Assembly (NCBI GenBank): GCA_009692425.1 | Contig: SHZF01000010.1 | Location: 43,440 to 107,439, forward strand | Origin: Myxococcales bacterium | GTDB taxonomy: Bacteria; Myxococcota_A; UBA9042 | DNA: 64,000 nt | Reading direction: 5' to 3' | Shown here: positions 25,401-34,125 of the stretch, in pieces | Layout of the letters: each line of letters begins with the position of its first letter | How positions within the stretch are numbered: position 1 is the stretch's first letter | Translations under genes and position numbers: made by a program | Notes under the pieces: model-generated | Databases searched by the model: none | Told to the model about the DNA's origin: nothing | The model's input: the letters and a program-made list of their open reading frames with translations, nothing else

Positions 25401-27018
25401 AGGTCTTTTCCTTCGACGCGCCGACGACGAACAGGCCACCCGCCGCGATCGTGGGCGTTGGCTCCCCGGGCGCCTGGACGATCGTGTACTGGCCACCCTT
25501 GCCGGTGACGATCGACCAGCCGTTCAGGATAATCGGCTTGCTGTCGGCATTGTAGAGTTCGATCCACTCGCCATAGCCGTCATCGATGTTGTCCGAGTGC
25601 GCGAACACCTCGTTGATGACGACCTTGGCCGGCACGATCTTGACGACCTTGCACGCCTCGCAGCCGTCGTTCTCGACCGTGTTGCCATCGTCGCACTGCT
25701 CGTTGGGGTCGAGTTCCTTGTCGCCACAGATGGCCGGGTCGCAGGCATCGCCGTTGCCGTCGGCGTCGGCGTCCTTCTGGTCGGCGTTGGCCACGTCGGG
25801 GCAGTTGTCGCAGGCGTCGCCGGCCTTGTCCTTGTCCTTGTCGGACTGGTCGGCATTCTGCGCCTTCGGGCAGTTGTCGACCTTGTCGGGCGCGCCGTCG
25901 GCGTCGGTGTCGAGCACGGGCGGGCACGTCGGGTTCAGCTTGCCGGGTGAGCCGAAGCCGACGACGCCGAGCGCATCGGTTGCCGCGCACCACGACCACG
26001 CGCTGTCGTTCTTGGTCGCATCGATCTTGGCGGCGTCGAGCGCCATCGCGGCCCCGTCGTATTCGGCGAGCGGCCACGCCACCGACCACGCCACCTTGTC
26101 GATGACGGTCTTGCCGACCTTGAGCACGATGTCGCCATTGACGTCGCCGAGGTCGTATTCTCCGAAAATCTGGTGGATCGTGGCGCCCCCGTTCACGGCG
26201 TTCAACCCGCTGGCACCGAACACGTAGACGCCCTTGGCGGGCAGCACGGCCTTGCAGTCGCTGACGAGGTTTTCCTGGTTCTTTGCGTTGTCGTAGGTCA
26301 GACCGTTGAGCGGAATCGGCTCTTCGGTGGTGTTGTGGATTTCGAACCACTCGCCGAGCTTGGGGTCGTCGGTCTTGGGCTTGAACATGACCTCGCTGAC
26401 CACGATCGCACCAGGGGCGAGGTCGGCGGGAATCTTCGGGCAGCAGGTCGGGCAGATGTCGAGCGTCGGCAGGTCCTTGGCGACGTCGGGCACGTCAGGC
26501 GCCGCCACCTCGATGGCAGTGTCTTCGATGTCGGGCTGGGTCTCTTCGATCGCCTCGGCCACGTCTTTGTCGGTGGCCGGGCCGTCGCTGCCGTCAATTT
26601 CATCGGTAGCGTCGGGCTCGGCGTCGTCGGCATCGACCGCACAGAGGTCGCCCACGCACGCATCGGCGGCGGCGTCGACGGCGGCGTCGACGGCATCTTT
26701 CACGTCCTTTGCGGTGTCCGCTGCGGTGTCCTTGGGCGGTACGGTGTCTTTCGGCACGTCGGCAGCAGCGTCTTTCGGCGCGGTCGTGTCTTGGGGAGCC
26801 GCCACACCGTCGGCCACGGTCGAGTCGGTGGGCGGCGCTCCCGCATCGGCAACTGGGGCCGGCGCCTCGTCGCCACCGCAGGCAGCAGCGGACGCGGCAA
26901 GGATGGCCACGGCGACGGCGCACGCAGCGCTGGCGGGTGGGAGACGGCGGCGACGGCGGGTGGGCGGCACGGGTAGGCTCGACGCGCAGTGGGCGGTGGG
27001 GATCGGAATGTCGAACAT
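22498..27018 (-). CDS. Giant lamin-tail/thrombospondin-3/Cys-repeat lipoprotein
   Basis: A 1506-residue probable surface lipoprotein, adhesin-like, with no enzymatic motif. A signal ([11 protein letters not shown]) is followed by a 150-residue Ala/Asp/Pro linker. Then come lamin-tail domains at about 205-365, 465-625 and 740-900, each with a G(E)W(F/I/V)E(I/L/V)(H/Y)NT core. Thrombospondin-3 calcium repeats (DxDxDGxxDxxDNCP) lie at about 368-428 and 632-712. Myxococcus-type Cys repeats (CGDxxxDxxExCDDGN...GC) lie between them. A fourth lamin-tail domain is interrupted by a Cys repeat and a LamG-like beta-sandwich ([19 protein letters not shown]). Cysteines are paired in spacing, suggesting disulfides. 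I chose ATG 27018 with GGAGG 5 nt upstream over GTG 27024. It is transcribed divergently from the Cys-repeat pair at 27221. Confidence 0.85.
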   Translation of the reverse strand: MFDIPIPTAHCASSLPVPPTRRRRRLPPASAACAVAVAILAASAAACGGDEAPAPVADAGAPPTDSTVADGVAAPQDTTAPKDAAADVPKDTVPPKDTAADTAKDVKDAVDAAVDAAADACVGDLCAVDADDAEPDATDEIDGSDGPATDKDVAEAIEETQPDIEDTAIEVAAPDVPDVAKDLPTLDICPTCCPKIPADLAPGAIVVSEVMFKPKTDDPKLGEWFEIHNTTEEPIPLNGLTYDNAKNQENLVSDCKAVLPAKGVYVFGASGLNAVNGGATIHQIFGEYDLGDVNGDIVLKVGKTVIDKVAWSVAWPLAEYDGAAMALDAAKIDATKNDSAWSWCAATDALGVVGFGSPGKLNPTCPPVLDTDADGAPDKVDNCPKAQNADQSDKDKDKAGDACDNCPDVANADQKDADADGNGDACDPAICGDKELDPNEQCDDGNTVENDGCEACKVVKIVPAKVVINEVFAHSDNIDDGYGEWIELYNADSKPIILNGWSIVTGKGGQYTIVQAPGEPTPTIAAGGLFVVGASKEKTYNGGVNVDWVWKGVNLDDTADTLELLNQATSIDKVAYGTKTPALKGGYALQLDPKFATGAYNDLPNYWCQADKLLVQSKDYGSPGTPNTTCIPTGKDKDGDGTYNEKDNCPFFSNTDQKDSDNDSYGDACDNCKVVANKTQADTDTDNIGDVCDNCPKYPNGDQKDGDGDGFGDFCDSTTCGNGTVDAYEECDDKNSTSGDGCSSNCLTENIEPGALIVTEFMVDPKEAGESAGEWVEVYNTSAEPIDLNGWTLKDKNSAGHKISVPKGLFVAPKSYRVLGNNADKALNGGLDLDYAYPNAQFSMSNAADHVILEWNKKTIDEIAYISTSATGQWAIVEGRSLQLDIGAYDDTKNNNPDSWCLSKPHYGKDNQGTPGKANPSCINPCLDAQKKAKPDKTPCGDGLWCIAAECVVVPFCGDGNIDVVDGEICDDGNKVPGDGCSPNCKPEPAPPPPNTLFLTEIMPNPVAVDDIHGEWFELYNPTKAPVDLKGWYFTNAAEDTKSPSGHLFSAFCGNGRTESAEQCDAGEKFGSAGCSLGCLTVGSCKSINFNGNGAYVQIAPAGKGLPFGTKLAVHGWFYLDALYGSGTCTGPGPAGACADLFSYGREGSYRVAARVVSGKVWAIAGNQAFELGPATTGQWFHVAVVVHKATLRGFLNGRKLAMGDLVGYPTLGTKADLATIGVSLDAANKPLHPFKGRAASVHATTATGGPFRRNFGPQVNWTPWVMDIFSLQLDDGTGTKPVDKSPNGHTVGAVATTWNDGSPGQATGPYCTVGQTLLPETKPMTPGFDSTLIPPGTYATIVRTSTYDFNHDLEPFYSWNDAGQTGYYLFGNSTDNLKLYQPGPDPTSPVGGKLVWKISYTEPKFPWGAGSSMMLKSECFDVKALAAPECWFAATEACTFPDFQPLISKQKKVVNGQTVFEDGPTSCGGGLPPCDFGQECKTYEEATLCSAKDLGTPGKANICGN

Positions 27019-27220
27019 ACGCACCTCCAGCAGGAGCGAAGTGGGGCATGAGCGTACGGGATGCGGGTGGCGGCGTGCAACCGCGCTGCGGTGGCCGCGC
27101 CTGCGGCGGTGGGCACTTGCCGTCTGGCGTGCGCCTTCGACGCAGTGGTCATGCCGCGCCCTTCACGCTAAGCTGCGCGCCGCCTCGGAACGCAACCCTT
27201 CGGTCGAGGGAAAGGTGGAG

Positions 27221-28696
27221 ATGCCCGTGTCGGCCCGCCCAGCCCCGCCTCCTCTGCCCGCCCGCGGCCACGGCACGGTCGCGGGACCTGTCGCGTTGGC
27301 GTGGGCGCTCGCGGTCTCGGCGTGCCTGCCGCCTCCGCGCGACAACACGCCCTTGCCCGACACGTCCAGCAAGCCGGATTCGGCACGAACGGATGCCGGA
27401 TCGGGCGACGCAACCGGCCACAATGATGGCGTCACCTTAGGCGACACGGCCGCGAAAAACGATTCCGCGCTGGACGGGGACACGGCGAATGCGGACACCG
27501 CCGGCGCCGAGGCGACCGGTTCGCCGGCCGACGCGGCCACCGATGCGACTGGGACCGGCGCGCTGGGCGGCTGCAAGACCGATGACCAGTGCGCCACCCT
27601 GCCGGCGCCCCCATGCCAGGGCTGGGTGTGCACGACGGCCACCGGACTGTGCGCGCTCGAGGCGACCGGCGGCGGGCCGTGCCCAGGCGATGCGTGCAGC
27701 GTCGAGTCGAAGTGCCTGCAGGGTTCGTGTGTCGGCAAGGCCCCTGCGTGCGATGACAAGAACCCGTGCACGTCGGATACGTGCGCGCTGCCGGCCGGTT
27801 GCGTGCACGCTCCCGTGGCAGCGCCGTGCGACGACGGGTTCAAGTGCACGACCGACGACCAATGCAGCACGGGGCTGTGCGCGGGGGTGGCGCGCATCTG
27901 TCCGGACAAGGGCTGCGCCGCGGGGGCGTGCAATCCGTTGACGGGCTCGTGCAACAACACGAAGCCGATGCCGCAGGGCACGCCGTGCAGCGTCGATGTG
28001 CCGTGCGGTGGGTCGGGCGTGTGCGGGGGCGCTTCCACGGCGTGCGCGGCGCCCTTGCCGTGCCAGGACGCCAACCCATGTACGCTGGACAAGTGCCAGC
28101 AGGGTGCGTGCGTCCACTACGCACTCGCGCCCGGAGCCGATTGCAAGCTGGCGACGGGCAAGGACGACCCGTGCGCACCCGGAAAGTGCGAACTGGACCC
28201 GGCGGGCTTGCCGGCGTGCGTCACCCAGGTGAAGTGCGACGACGAGAACCCGTGTACGTCTGACTCGTGCGGCAGCACTGGCACGTGCTCGACGAAGCCG
28301 ATCGAGTTGGCCGCCAACGTCGCCTGCAACGATGCGGACCCGTGCACTGGCGGCGAGTTGTGCAACAAAGGCAAGTGTACGTGCACCGGGGTTCTGAGTT
28401 GCACCAAGGCCACATGCAACGATGGCAATCCGTGTACGAAGGATGCCTGTCAGCAGTCGGTCGGTTGCGTGGCGACGCCGAACTCCGCGTCGTGCTCCGA
28501 TGGCAGTGCATGTACGACTGGCGATGCGTGCCAGGCCGGCAAGTGCGCGGGCACCACCGTGGCCTGTGACGACGGCAACGCATGTACGACCGACGCGTGC
28601 GCGCCGACCCAAGGCTGCACCCACCCGCCGCTCGGCGAGGGCAAGAACTGCGGCGACGGCAAGACGTGCGCGGGGGGCGTGTGCAAGACGCCATGA
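27221..28696 (+). CDS. Cys-rich repeat lipoprotein 1 (slime-mould CTDC-type repeats)
   Basis: A 491-residue exported protein with lipobox VSAC at about 32-35, an Ala/Asp/Thr linker to about 110, and then at least eight copies of a Cys module of the form CDDxNxCTxDxC...GCxHxP. This matches the repeat first described in Dictyostelium extracellular-matrix proteins, and such repeats are frequent in Myxococcota surface proteins. Variants include CDDKNPCTSDTC, CDDENPCTSDSC, CNDGNPCTKDAC and CDDGNACTTDAC. Most cysteines probably form disulfides outside the cell. The ATG at 27221 follows AAAGG and GGAG. The next gene begins inside its stop (ATGA), so the two are translationally coupled. The long frame upstream of 27221 reads antisense to the lamin-tail gene. 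Confidence 0.85.
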   Translation: MPVSARPAPPPLPARGHGTVAGPVALAWALAVSACLPPPRDNTPLPDTSSKPDSARTDAGSGDATGHNDGVTLGDTAAKNDSALDGDTANADTAGAEATGSPADAATDATGTGALGGCKTDDQCATLPAPPCQGWVCTTATGLCALEATGGGPCPGDACSVESKCLQGSCVGKAPACDDKNPCTSDTCALPAGCVHAPVAAPCDDGFKCTTDDQCSTGLCAGVARICPDKGCAAGACNPLTGSCNNTKPMPQGTPCSVDVPCGGSGVCGGASTACAAPLPCQDANPCTLDKCQQGACVHYALAPGADCKLATGKDDPCAPGKCELDPAGLPACVTQVKCDDENPCTSDSCGSTGTCSTKPIELAANVACNDADPCTGGELCNKGKCTCTGVLSCTKATCNDGNPCTKDACQQSVGCVATPNSASCSDGSACTTGDACQAGKCAGTTVACDDGNACTTDACAPTQGCTHPPLGEGKNCGDGKTCAGGVCKTP

Positions 28697-30669
28697 TGAC
28701 AACGGCGACGACGACGAAGGGCCTGCCGCGTGCGCTGCTGGCGCTCGGCGTCTTGGCGGCGGCGTGCATGGCCGAGCGCAGGCCGCCGGTCGCTGCGGAC
28801 ACCGCCACGGCAGCCGGCGCCCGCAACGCGCAGCCGGACTCCGCTAGCGCGACTGGCGACGCCGCGGTGGACGGGGCCGCGGATACCGGGCCAGGCAGTG
28901 GGGACGGCGCAGGCAGCGGCGCCGACGGGGCGGGTGACGCGGCGGGTGCGGGCGAGCCGGAGACTGTTGCAAGCGGATGCGTTTCCGATGGCCAGTGCGC
29001 TGCACTGGTGGCGTCGCCGTGCCACGCCGCCAGTTGCAACCTCGCGACGGGTTTGTGCGTTGCCGTGGCGCTTGCCGACGGCGCGACCTGCCTCGGCGCC
29101 CGGGACAAGTGCACGGCAAGCGGCACGTGCAAGGCGGGCGCCTGCCAGAAGACCTCGGTGTCGTGCGACGACGGCAAGCTGTGCACTGCCGACAGTTGCG
29201 TGCCCGCGACGGGTTGTGTCAACGCGGCCGTGTCGGGTCCGTGCACCGACGGCAATGCGTGCACGGTCGGCGACAAGTGCCTCGACGGCGCGTGCGTCGC
29301 GACACTGCCGACCGACTGCACCGCTGTGCTCGATGGCAACGGCGGCGCCGCTCACGATGCGTGCACGCTGCACGCCTGCGACCCCAAGCTCGGGTGCTTG
29401 CACGTCGCGGCGCCGGCAGATGTGGCTTGCACGGACGGCGACGGCTGCACCGTCGGCGACCACTGCGAGAAACAGGCGTGCAAGGGCACTCCGCAGCAGT
29501 GCCCGGACGCCGACAACAACCCGTGCACGCTCAGCGGCTGCAATCCGACGACGTCGAAGTGCGACCAACTCCCCGTCCTGCCCGAGCTCTACGTTGCGTG
29601 CAACGACGGCAGCGCGTGCACGGTGCAGGACGCGTGTGCCGGCGCGACATGCAAGGGCAAGGACAACTGCGACGACAAGAATCCGTGCACTGAAGACGCC
29701 TGCCTGTTGGCGCAGGCGTGCACGCACACTTCGAATGACGGCGCTTCGTGTGCCGCGACCGACGCCTGCGCGGTGCTGCCGACGTGCCAGAATGGTGCCT
29801 GCAAGGCAGCGGCCAAGGACTGCGACGACGGCAACCTGTGCTCTGCCGACGCCTGCGACCCTGCCCAGGGCTGCACGTACACGGCCGTGACGGCTGCGTG
29901 CTCCGACGGCAACCCGTGCACGGAACCGGACGCGTGTGCGGGCCTCACCTGCAAGGCGGGCGCCGCCGTGGTGTGCGACGACGGCAAGGCCTGCACCGCA
30001 GACAGCTGCGTGGCGGGCAAAGGTTGCGCCGCAGCGCTGTCACCATTTGGCGCCTCCTGCCCGGGCCCGGCGCCGAGTGCGTGCGTGGCCGGCCTATGCG
30101 TCGCCAAGGACACGTGCGACGACGGCCTGTGCAGCCTCGAAGAAACGGTAGACACGTGCGCGAAGGACTGCCCGGCCGACGGCGGCGCATGCAAGCCGGA
30201 CGTGCCGGCGTGCGTGGTGGGGTGCACCGCCTCGAAATGCGCGCCATTGGCCGCCGCGTGCGCGCTCGACGCTGGCTGCAAGACGCTCGACGAGTGCGTG
30301 ACGGCGTGCCAGACGACGGGTTGCGAACATGCGTGCCTGGGAGCGGCGCAACCGACGAGTCAAATGGGCTACACGCTGCTGAACCAGTGCCGGTCGGCGT
30401 TCTGCGTGGCCAATGCGTGGATCGGCAAGAAGTGCAAAGGTGGCGGCGTGCAATACGTCGTGTGCGTCGATGCCTGCGAGAACGCCGCGTGCAAGGTGCT
30501 GGCGACGGCGTGCAAGGCGACGGCCGGGTGCTCGGCGGTGCGCGACTGCATGAAGGCGTGCGCTGTGGGCGATGCGCCTTGTGTGACCGGCTGCCAGGCC
30601 AAGGGCAGCACGGCCGACGCCCAGTTGAACGGCGACCTCGACCAGTGCAGCCAGACGTACTGCCAATAG
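28693..30669 (+). CDS. Cys-rich repeat lipoprotein 2 (slime-mould CTDC-type repeats)
   Basis: A 658-residue paralogue-like partner of the preceding gene, sharing a 4-nt ATGA overlap. It has a signal with LAAAC, an Ala/Asp/Gly linker, and then about ten Cys modules (CDDGKLCTADSC, CTDGNACTVGDKC, CDDKNPCTEDAC, CDDGNLCSADAC, CDDGKACTADSC). The last about 170 residues change to a different pattern: pairs of C-x3-C and C-x2-C helix-like modules (CKTLDECVTAC, CAVGDAPCVTGC). That tail lacks the Asp-rich CTDC consensus and I could not assign it to a family. Co-expression with repeat lipoprotein 1 is expected. It is followed by a 776-nt stretch with no intact gene. Confidence 0.83.
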   Translation: MMTTATTTKGLPRALLALGVLAAACMAERRPPVAADTATAAGARNAQPDSASATGDAAVDGAADTGPGSGDGAGSGADGAGDAAGAGEPETVASGCVSDGQCAALVASPCHAASCNLATGLCVAVALADGATCLGARDKCTASGTCKAGACQKTSVSCDDGKLCTADSCVPATGCVNAAVSGPCTDGNACTVGDKCLDGACVATLPTDCTAVLDGNGGAAHDACTLHACDPKLGCLHVAAPADVACTDGDGCTVGDHCEKQACKGTPQQCPDADNNPCTLSGCNPTTSKCDQLPVLPELYVACNDGSACTVQDACAGATCKGKDNCDDKNPCTEDACLLAQACTHTSNDGASCAATDACAVLPTCQNGACKAAAKDCDDGNLCSADACDPAQGCTYTAVTAACSDGNPCTEPDACAGLTCKAGAAVVCDDGKACTADSCVAGKGCAAALSPFGASCPGPAPSACVAGLCVAKDTCDDGLCSLEETVDTCAKDCPADGGACKPDVPACVVGCTASKCAPLAAACALDAGCKTLDECVTACQTTGCEHACLGAAQPTSQMGYTLLNQCRSAFCVANAWIGKKCKGGGVQYVVCVDACENAACKVLATACKATAGCSAVRDCMKACAVGDAPCVTGCQAKGSTADAQLNGDLDQCSQTYCQ

Positions 30670-30861
30670 GGCTTCGCCCCGATCCGCCGTGGCAGCGCGC
30701 CAAACGCCGACCGCCGATTCCACCACCAACCGGGCCGGGCGTGCCATCCGCCCCTCGGTGCTGATCAGCAAGACCAACGGCGGCACCGGCAGCGACCTGG
30801 GCGCAGAATTCGTCGGCAACCTGGACGTGCGGTCCGGTCTTCGAGGCTCGGCGGCGCGGTG

Positions 30862-31063
30862 CAGGCAGGCTCGGGTCGATGCCCGGGCCCGCCGCCAGGC
30901 ATGCGGCGCCCGCCGGGCAGTCCCAACTTGTCTTGCAGGACACGGTGCATTTCTGCGAGGCGCAATCTTGCGCTTTGCCGATCGCCTGCGCCGCCCACTT
31001 GCTGCGGACCTTGGCCACGCACACCCCACCGCTGCAGCGCCACCCTTGTCGGTTGCACGCCGC
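30862..31063 (-). pseudogene. Possible Cys-rich gene fragment
   Basis: The minus strand can be read as a Cys-rich stretch (WRCSGGVCVAK, QDCASQKCTVSCK, WDCPAGAACLA) with the C-xxx-DCPxGxxC style common in myxobacterial surface proteins. It has no start or ribosome site and runs into antisense sequence at both ends. It could be a chance frame. Confidence 0.25.
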
Positions 31064-31088
31064 ACCCGAATGCACCACCTTCCCTGCC

Positions 31089-31271
31089 GTGACTGCCACC
31101 GTACTCGAGCCCTTCGCCCCCGACCTCTGGACCCACCGAACCACCTTGCGCTTCCCCGGCGGCGCGCTCCAGCCCGTGACGATGACGATCGTGCGGTTGC
31201 AGCACGGCGCCTTGCTGCTGCACTCGCCGGTGCACTTCGGCGCCGACGTCGCCGAGGCCATCGACGCGATC
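31089..31271 (+). pseudogene. Truncated DUF4336-like gene remnant
   Basis: The frame from GTG 31089 reads TVLEPFAPDLWTHRTTLRF, then MTIVRLQHGALLLHSPV and ADVAEAIDAI. From memory this order matches the first about 60 residues of DUF4336 proteins (metallo-hydrolase-like fold, normally about 220-240 residues). Homology stops abruptly after the IDAI helix near 31271, where PNxxHH and the rest should follow, and the downstream codons are unrelated. The frame happens to stay open into the next gene, but that gene has its own ribosome site and signal peptide. I read this as a decayed 5' fragment left by a deletion. Confidence 0.55.
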
Positions 31272-31431
31272 CCACGACCCGATCCTGCCGGACTTGGTAT
31301 GAGTGAACACATTCAAGACATGAACCTGCGCACATCGTTTTCGTACGCTGCAGTCGGATGCACTCCACATCGCCGCGAGGTCCACCATGTGCCGCGAATT
31401 CCGGCAGACTGCGCCCACCGCGGTCCGCCGT

Positions 31432-31438
31432 GGAGGAG
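31432..31438 (+). promoter_or_regulatory. Shine-Dalgarno of the first operon gene
   Basis: GGAGGAG, 7 nt before the GTG at 31446. It separates this gene from the in-frame DUF4336-like remnant upstream. Confidence 0.8.
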
Positions 31439-31445
31439 CGAATCC

Positions 31446-32084
31446 GTGTCTCCGCTGCACACCATCGTTACCGTGGCCAGTCTCGGCCTGGCGCTGCTCA
31501 CGCCCGCCTGGGCCCTCGCCCAAGCCCCTGCGGCGGCGGTCGAGCCTGCGGTCGCTGCGTCCGCCGCAGTGGCCGACCCCGCACTGGTGCGCTCGCCCCT
31601 TCGCATCGAAGGCGGCGTCGCCGTCGCCACCCCCGCCGCCCTCGGCACGGGGCTGGCGGTCGGGGCCGGCGCCAGCGTTGTGGTGGGCGAGGCCTTGCTC
31701 GTCGGAGCCGCGCTGGCGGTCAGCAGCGCCACCGAATACGGCACCACGTGGCATGTCGCGCATGACGATTTTCGGCTGCGCGGCATTGTCGAAGGGCGGC
31801 GTCCGCTCGGCCGCGCCGACCTCGGCCTGCGCCTGGGCCTCGGAGTGACCGTCGTCCATGAACGCCGCACGCACAAGTTGGCCGGTCGCCTCGGTTCGGA
31901 CGCGCCTGAATTGTTCCCGTCGTCGTGGGCGCTGCGGCCGGGTGCAGAACTCGAAGGCGGCGTCGCGCTTCGGCTCGCCGGAGACTGGGGCGTGATCGTG
32001 CGGGCGGGGCCGGCCGTCCACTTCGCGGGCGGCGGGGCGACGGTTGGCTGGAGTGCACTGGTGGGGCCTGTATGGCTGCCGTGA
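31446..32084 (+). CDS. Exported barrel-like protein, first gene of TonB/CotH operon
   Basis: A 212-residue secreted protein of unknown function. It has a signal peptide (SPLHTIVTVASLGLALLTPAWALAQA) and an Ala-rich spacer. Alternating strands follow (RIEGGVAVATPA, GAGASVVVGEALLVGAALAV, DFRLRGIVEGRR, LGLRLGLGVTVVHERR, GVALRLAGDWGVIVRAGPAVHF), a pattern suggesting an 8-stranded outer-membrane barrel. The C-terminus is VWLP rather than a terminal Phe, so barrel insertion is not certain. The GTG start has a strong ribosome site. The next gene starts within its end. No family is recognised. Confidence 0.65.
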   Translation: MSPLHTIVTVASLGLALLTPAWALAQAPAAAVEPAVAASAAVADPALVRSPLRIEGGVAVATPAALGTGLAVGAGASVVVGEALLVGAALAVSSATEYGTTWHVAHDDFRLRGIVEGRRPLGRADLGLRLGLGVTVVHERRTHKLAGRLGSDAPELFPSSWALRPGAELEGGVALRLAGDWGVIVRAGPAVHFAGGGATVGWSALVGPVWLP

Positions 32085-33259
32085 CGCAGAGAATGGCCGC
32101 GACGGTCCTTCCCCTTGCTGCGGCGGGGCTGGCGCTGCTCGCCGGGTGTGTGGGCGACCTCGTCGGGTTGACGGGCGCGGCCGTTCCCGTCGCGACCCTG
32201 CAAGTGGTGCTGCAGCCCGAGGCGGCGAACTTGCCCGGCAACGCGCGGCCGCGCCCCGACGCCAAGCTGCGGGTTGCGATCGTGTGGGCCGCCAAGGTGA
32301 ACCCAGACCTGTTCTGCACGAAGCACGCGCTGCTGCCGCCCCTGGACCCGAGCGCCGCCGCCGTCGTCGGTGCCGGCTGTCGCGACGTGTTGGGCTTTGC
32401 GCCGCAGCTTGTTGGGCCGAGCGCGCCTTTTGGACCCGAGCGCACGGCCACCCTGCCTCTGCTCGACCTGCCGAGCGCTACGGTCCTCATCGGTACGCCC
32501 GCAGGCCGCGTCGGCTATGCCACACTCGTCGTGTTCGATGATCGCGATGGCGACGGCACGCTGAAGTTGCAGGGGTCCGACCCGATCCTGTTCCTGAAGA
32601 AAGACGGTTCGTCCGGGCCCGACGACGGCATGATGGGGCCGCCCGGCCCAGAGGGCGGCGGCGGCGGTGGCGGCGGCGGGGGCGAGCAGTCGGGCGCCAA
32701 TCCCGCGGTTCGCAGTGTCGAACAGGCCAAGGGCGGCAAGGAGAAGGAGTCCGACATCATCCACGGCGCCAGCTTCGTCACGATGCGCAGGCCGTACGTG
32801 AAGGTGTCCTACCGCGAGGGCACATTCGACCTCGCGTCGTTCTACTACCCCACGCTGGGCTGCGCGGCACCGCCGGCGGGCTACGCCGTGGTCGACGTTG
32901 CCGGCCCCATCACGCAGGCCCAGTGCAAAAGTGCCGCCATGGAGGGCGCCGCCGTCGACCTCGCCATCGAACCCAGCGCGGCGGTCGCGTCTGTCGTGTG
33001 CCGCGCGCAGAATCCGCGCTACCGGGAGCCGAAGAACCAGCCGGCGCCCCAGTCGATCCAGGCCTGTTTGTCGTCCCAAGAACTCGTCGTCGCCCACCCG
33101 TCGCGCAGTTGCAAGATGGTGACGCACTTCGTGCTCAAGGGTTGCAACAGCGGCGTCACGTGCACGACACCGCAGTGGGACGTGACGACGAAGCCGCCCG
33201 ACTGGTGGCCCTGCCACGGCGCGCCGCCACCCGCGACCAGCGCGCCGAAGTACCCATGA
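32072..33259 (+). CDS. Lipoprotein with poly-Gly linker, second gene of TonB/CotH operon
   Basis: A 395-residue lipoprotein (lipobox LLAGC) with two folded parts joined by a Gly-rich hinge. The N-terminal part (about 30-190) looks like a beta-sandwich: TLQVVLQPEA, KLRVAIVWAAKV, VGYATLVVFDDRDGDGTL. The last of these contains a DxDxDG calcium-type loop. A poly-Gly run of ten follows GPPGPEGG near residue 200. The C-terminal part has six or more cysteines and the phrases ASFYYPTLGC and CKMVTHFVLKGCNSG. I recognise no domain. Start candidates are ATG 32072, GTG 32081 (GTGA overlap with the previous stop) and ATG 32093. I give the first, but the second fits the overlap style of this operon. Confidence 0.68.
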   Translation: MAAVTQRMAATVLPLAAAGLALLAGCVGDLVGLTGAAVPVATLQVVLQPEAANLPGNARPRPDAKLRVAIVWAAKVNPDLFCTKHALLPPLDPSAAAVVGAGCRDVLGFAPQLVGPSAPFGPERTATLPLLDLPSATVLIGTPAGRVGYATLVVFDDRDGDGTLKLQGSDPILFLKKDGSSGPDDGMMGPPGPEGGGGGGGGGGEQSGANPAVRSVEQAKGGKEKESDIIHGASFVTMRRPYVKVSYREGTFDLASFYYPTLGCAAPPAGYAVVDVAGPITQAQCKSAAMEGAAVDLAIEPSAAVASVVCRAQNPRYREPKNQPAPQSIQACLSSQELVVAHPSRSCKMVTHFVLKGCNSGVTCTTPQWDVTTKPPDWWPCHGAPPPATSAPKYP

Positions 33260-34125
33260 CTAAAGTGTTTTCACTGCCTGTGCGGATTTGGACCACCGCG
33301 CCGCGCCGCCAGTCTGCGCTGGGCTGCTGCGTCGTGGCCCTGGGAGCGCTGGGTGTGCCGGCCTTGGCGGCACCACAGGCGTCAACGGCAGACGCAGTCG
33401 TTGCACCCCATGCCATGGCCCCGGCCGACCCGGCGCCAGGACCGGAACCGCTGGCAGGAGCGGACGCCGCCACCGCAACCGACGCGGCCGACGAGGCGCT
33501 GCCCTTCAAGCTGTCGCTGCCGACCGCGACTGACCGCGAATCGTGGCGCGCGCCCGGCCTGCGCCTGCAACTTGGCTACGGCTACGGCCAACTCGAAGGG
33601 CTCGGCGGCGCGCCCAGCGGCCACTCGCACACGGTGCTGGTGCGCGTGGGCGGGCGCCTCGACGCCCAGTGGTCGCTGCTCGGCTCGTTCCAGTACGCGG
33701 GCATCTCTGGGGGCCTGTCGGGCCTGCGCTTCGCCGGAACGCTCGACCCCACGTGGAATGTCACCGACGCCCTCGAACTCGCCGTCGGCTTCGGCTTCGG
33801 CGGGCTGGTCGAGGGGCGCACCGGGCGCAAGGACGAGATTTCGTCCGACGACAAGGCGATCGTGTCGTCGAAGACCTACGTGGGCGCGTCGCCCCCTCTG
33901 CCGAGTTGCAACGGAGTCGGAGCGGCCGGCATCGTGCGCGCCGCGTGGTCCGTGCCGCTGGGCGCGCTGTCGTCGGTCACGTTGGCGCTGCAAGGCGACG
34001 GGCAGTGGACCGGCTGCAAAGCGCCCGTCGGCCGGGTGGAGCCGGACACTGCGCGCCCGGTCGTGCTGCGCCAATGGTGGCCCCACATCGGCGGCCACGC
34101 GGCGATCCTGGTGGGGTGGCGGTGA
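33256..34125 (+). CDS. Small outer-membrane beta-barrel protein, third gene of TonB/CotH operon
   Basis: A 289-residue exported protein. The signal peptide (SALGCCVVALGALGVPALAAP) and an Ala/Asp-rich linker precede a run of barrel-like strands from about residue 95: GLRLQLGYGYGQLEG, HTVLVRVGGRLDAQWSLLGSFQYAG, FAGTLDPTWNV, LELAVGFGFGGLVEG and VTLALQGDGQW. It ends AAILVGWR with aromatic and charged residues. The ATG overlaps the previous TGA (ATGA) and its TGA overlaps the next GTG (GTGA). It resembles the first gene in general shape but I see no convincing residue-level similarity. The function is unknown. Confidence 0.68.
   Translation: MTKVFSLPVRIWTTAPRRQSALGCCVVALGALGVPALAAPQASTADAVVAPHAMAPADPAPGPEPLAGADAATATDAADEALPFKLSLPTATDRESWRAPGLRLQLGYGYGQLEGLGGAPSGHSHTVLVRVGGRLDAQWSLLGSFQYAGISGGLSGLRFAGTLDPTWNVTDALELAVGFGFGGLVEGRTGRKDEISSDDKAIVSSKTYVGASPPLPSCNGVGAAGIVRAAWSVPLGALSSVTLALQGDGQWTGCKAPVGRVEPDTARPVVLRQWWPHIGGHAAILVGWR

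Larger units (their letters stand above)
30670..31445. other. Gene-poor scar region
   Basis: 776 nt between Cys-rich lipoprotein 2 and the six-gene operon hold no intact gene. I see a truncated DUF4336-like reading frame on the plus strand, a possible Cys-rich coding fragment on the minus strand, and the operon ribosome-binding site at the right end. A TGAA-N4-TTCA inverted repeat lies at 31304-31315. No clear promoter hexamers were found. Confidence 0.6.

Noticed and set aside
22318..25950. 1210-codon open frame on the plus strand
   Set aside because: It is antisense to the lamin-tail gene, whose domains and calcium repeats are unmistakable. The open frame reflects high GC and biased codons.
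31304..31315. TGAA-N4-TTCA inverted repeat upstream of the TonB/CotH operon
   Set aside because: Single occurrence with no related site seen; could be chance.
30879..32084. 401-codon fusion of the DUF4336-like stub with the first operon gene
   Set aside because: The downstream part has its own GGAGGAG-GTG start and a full signal peptide, which would be buried in a fusion.
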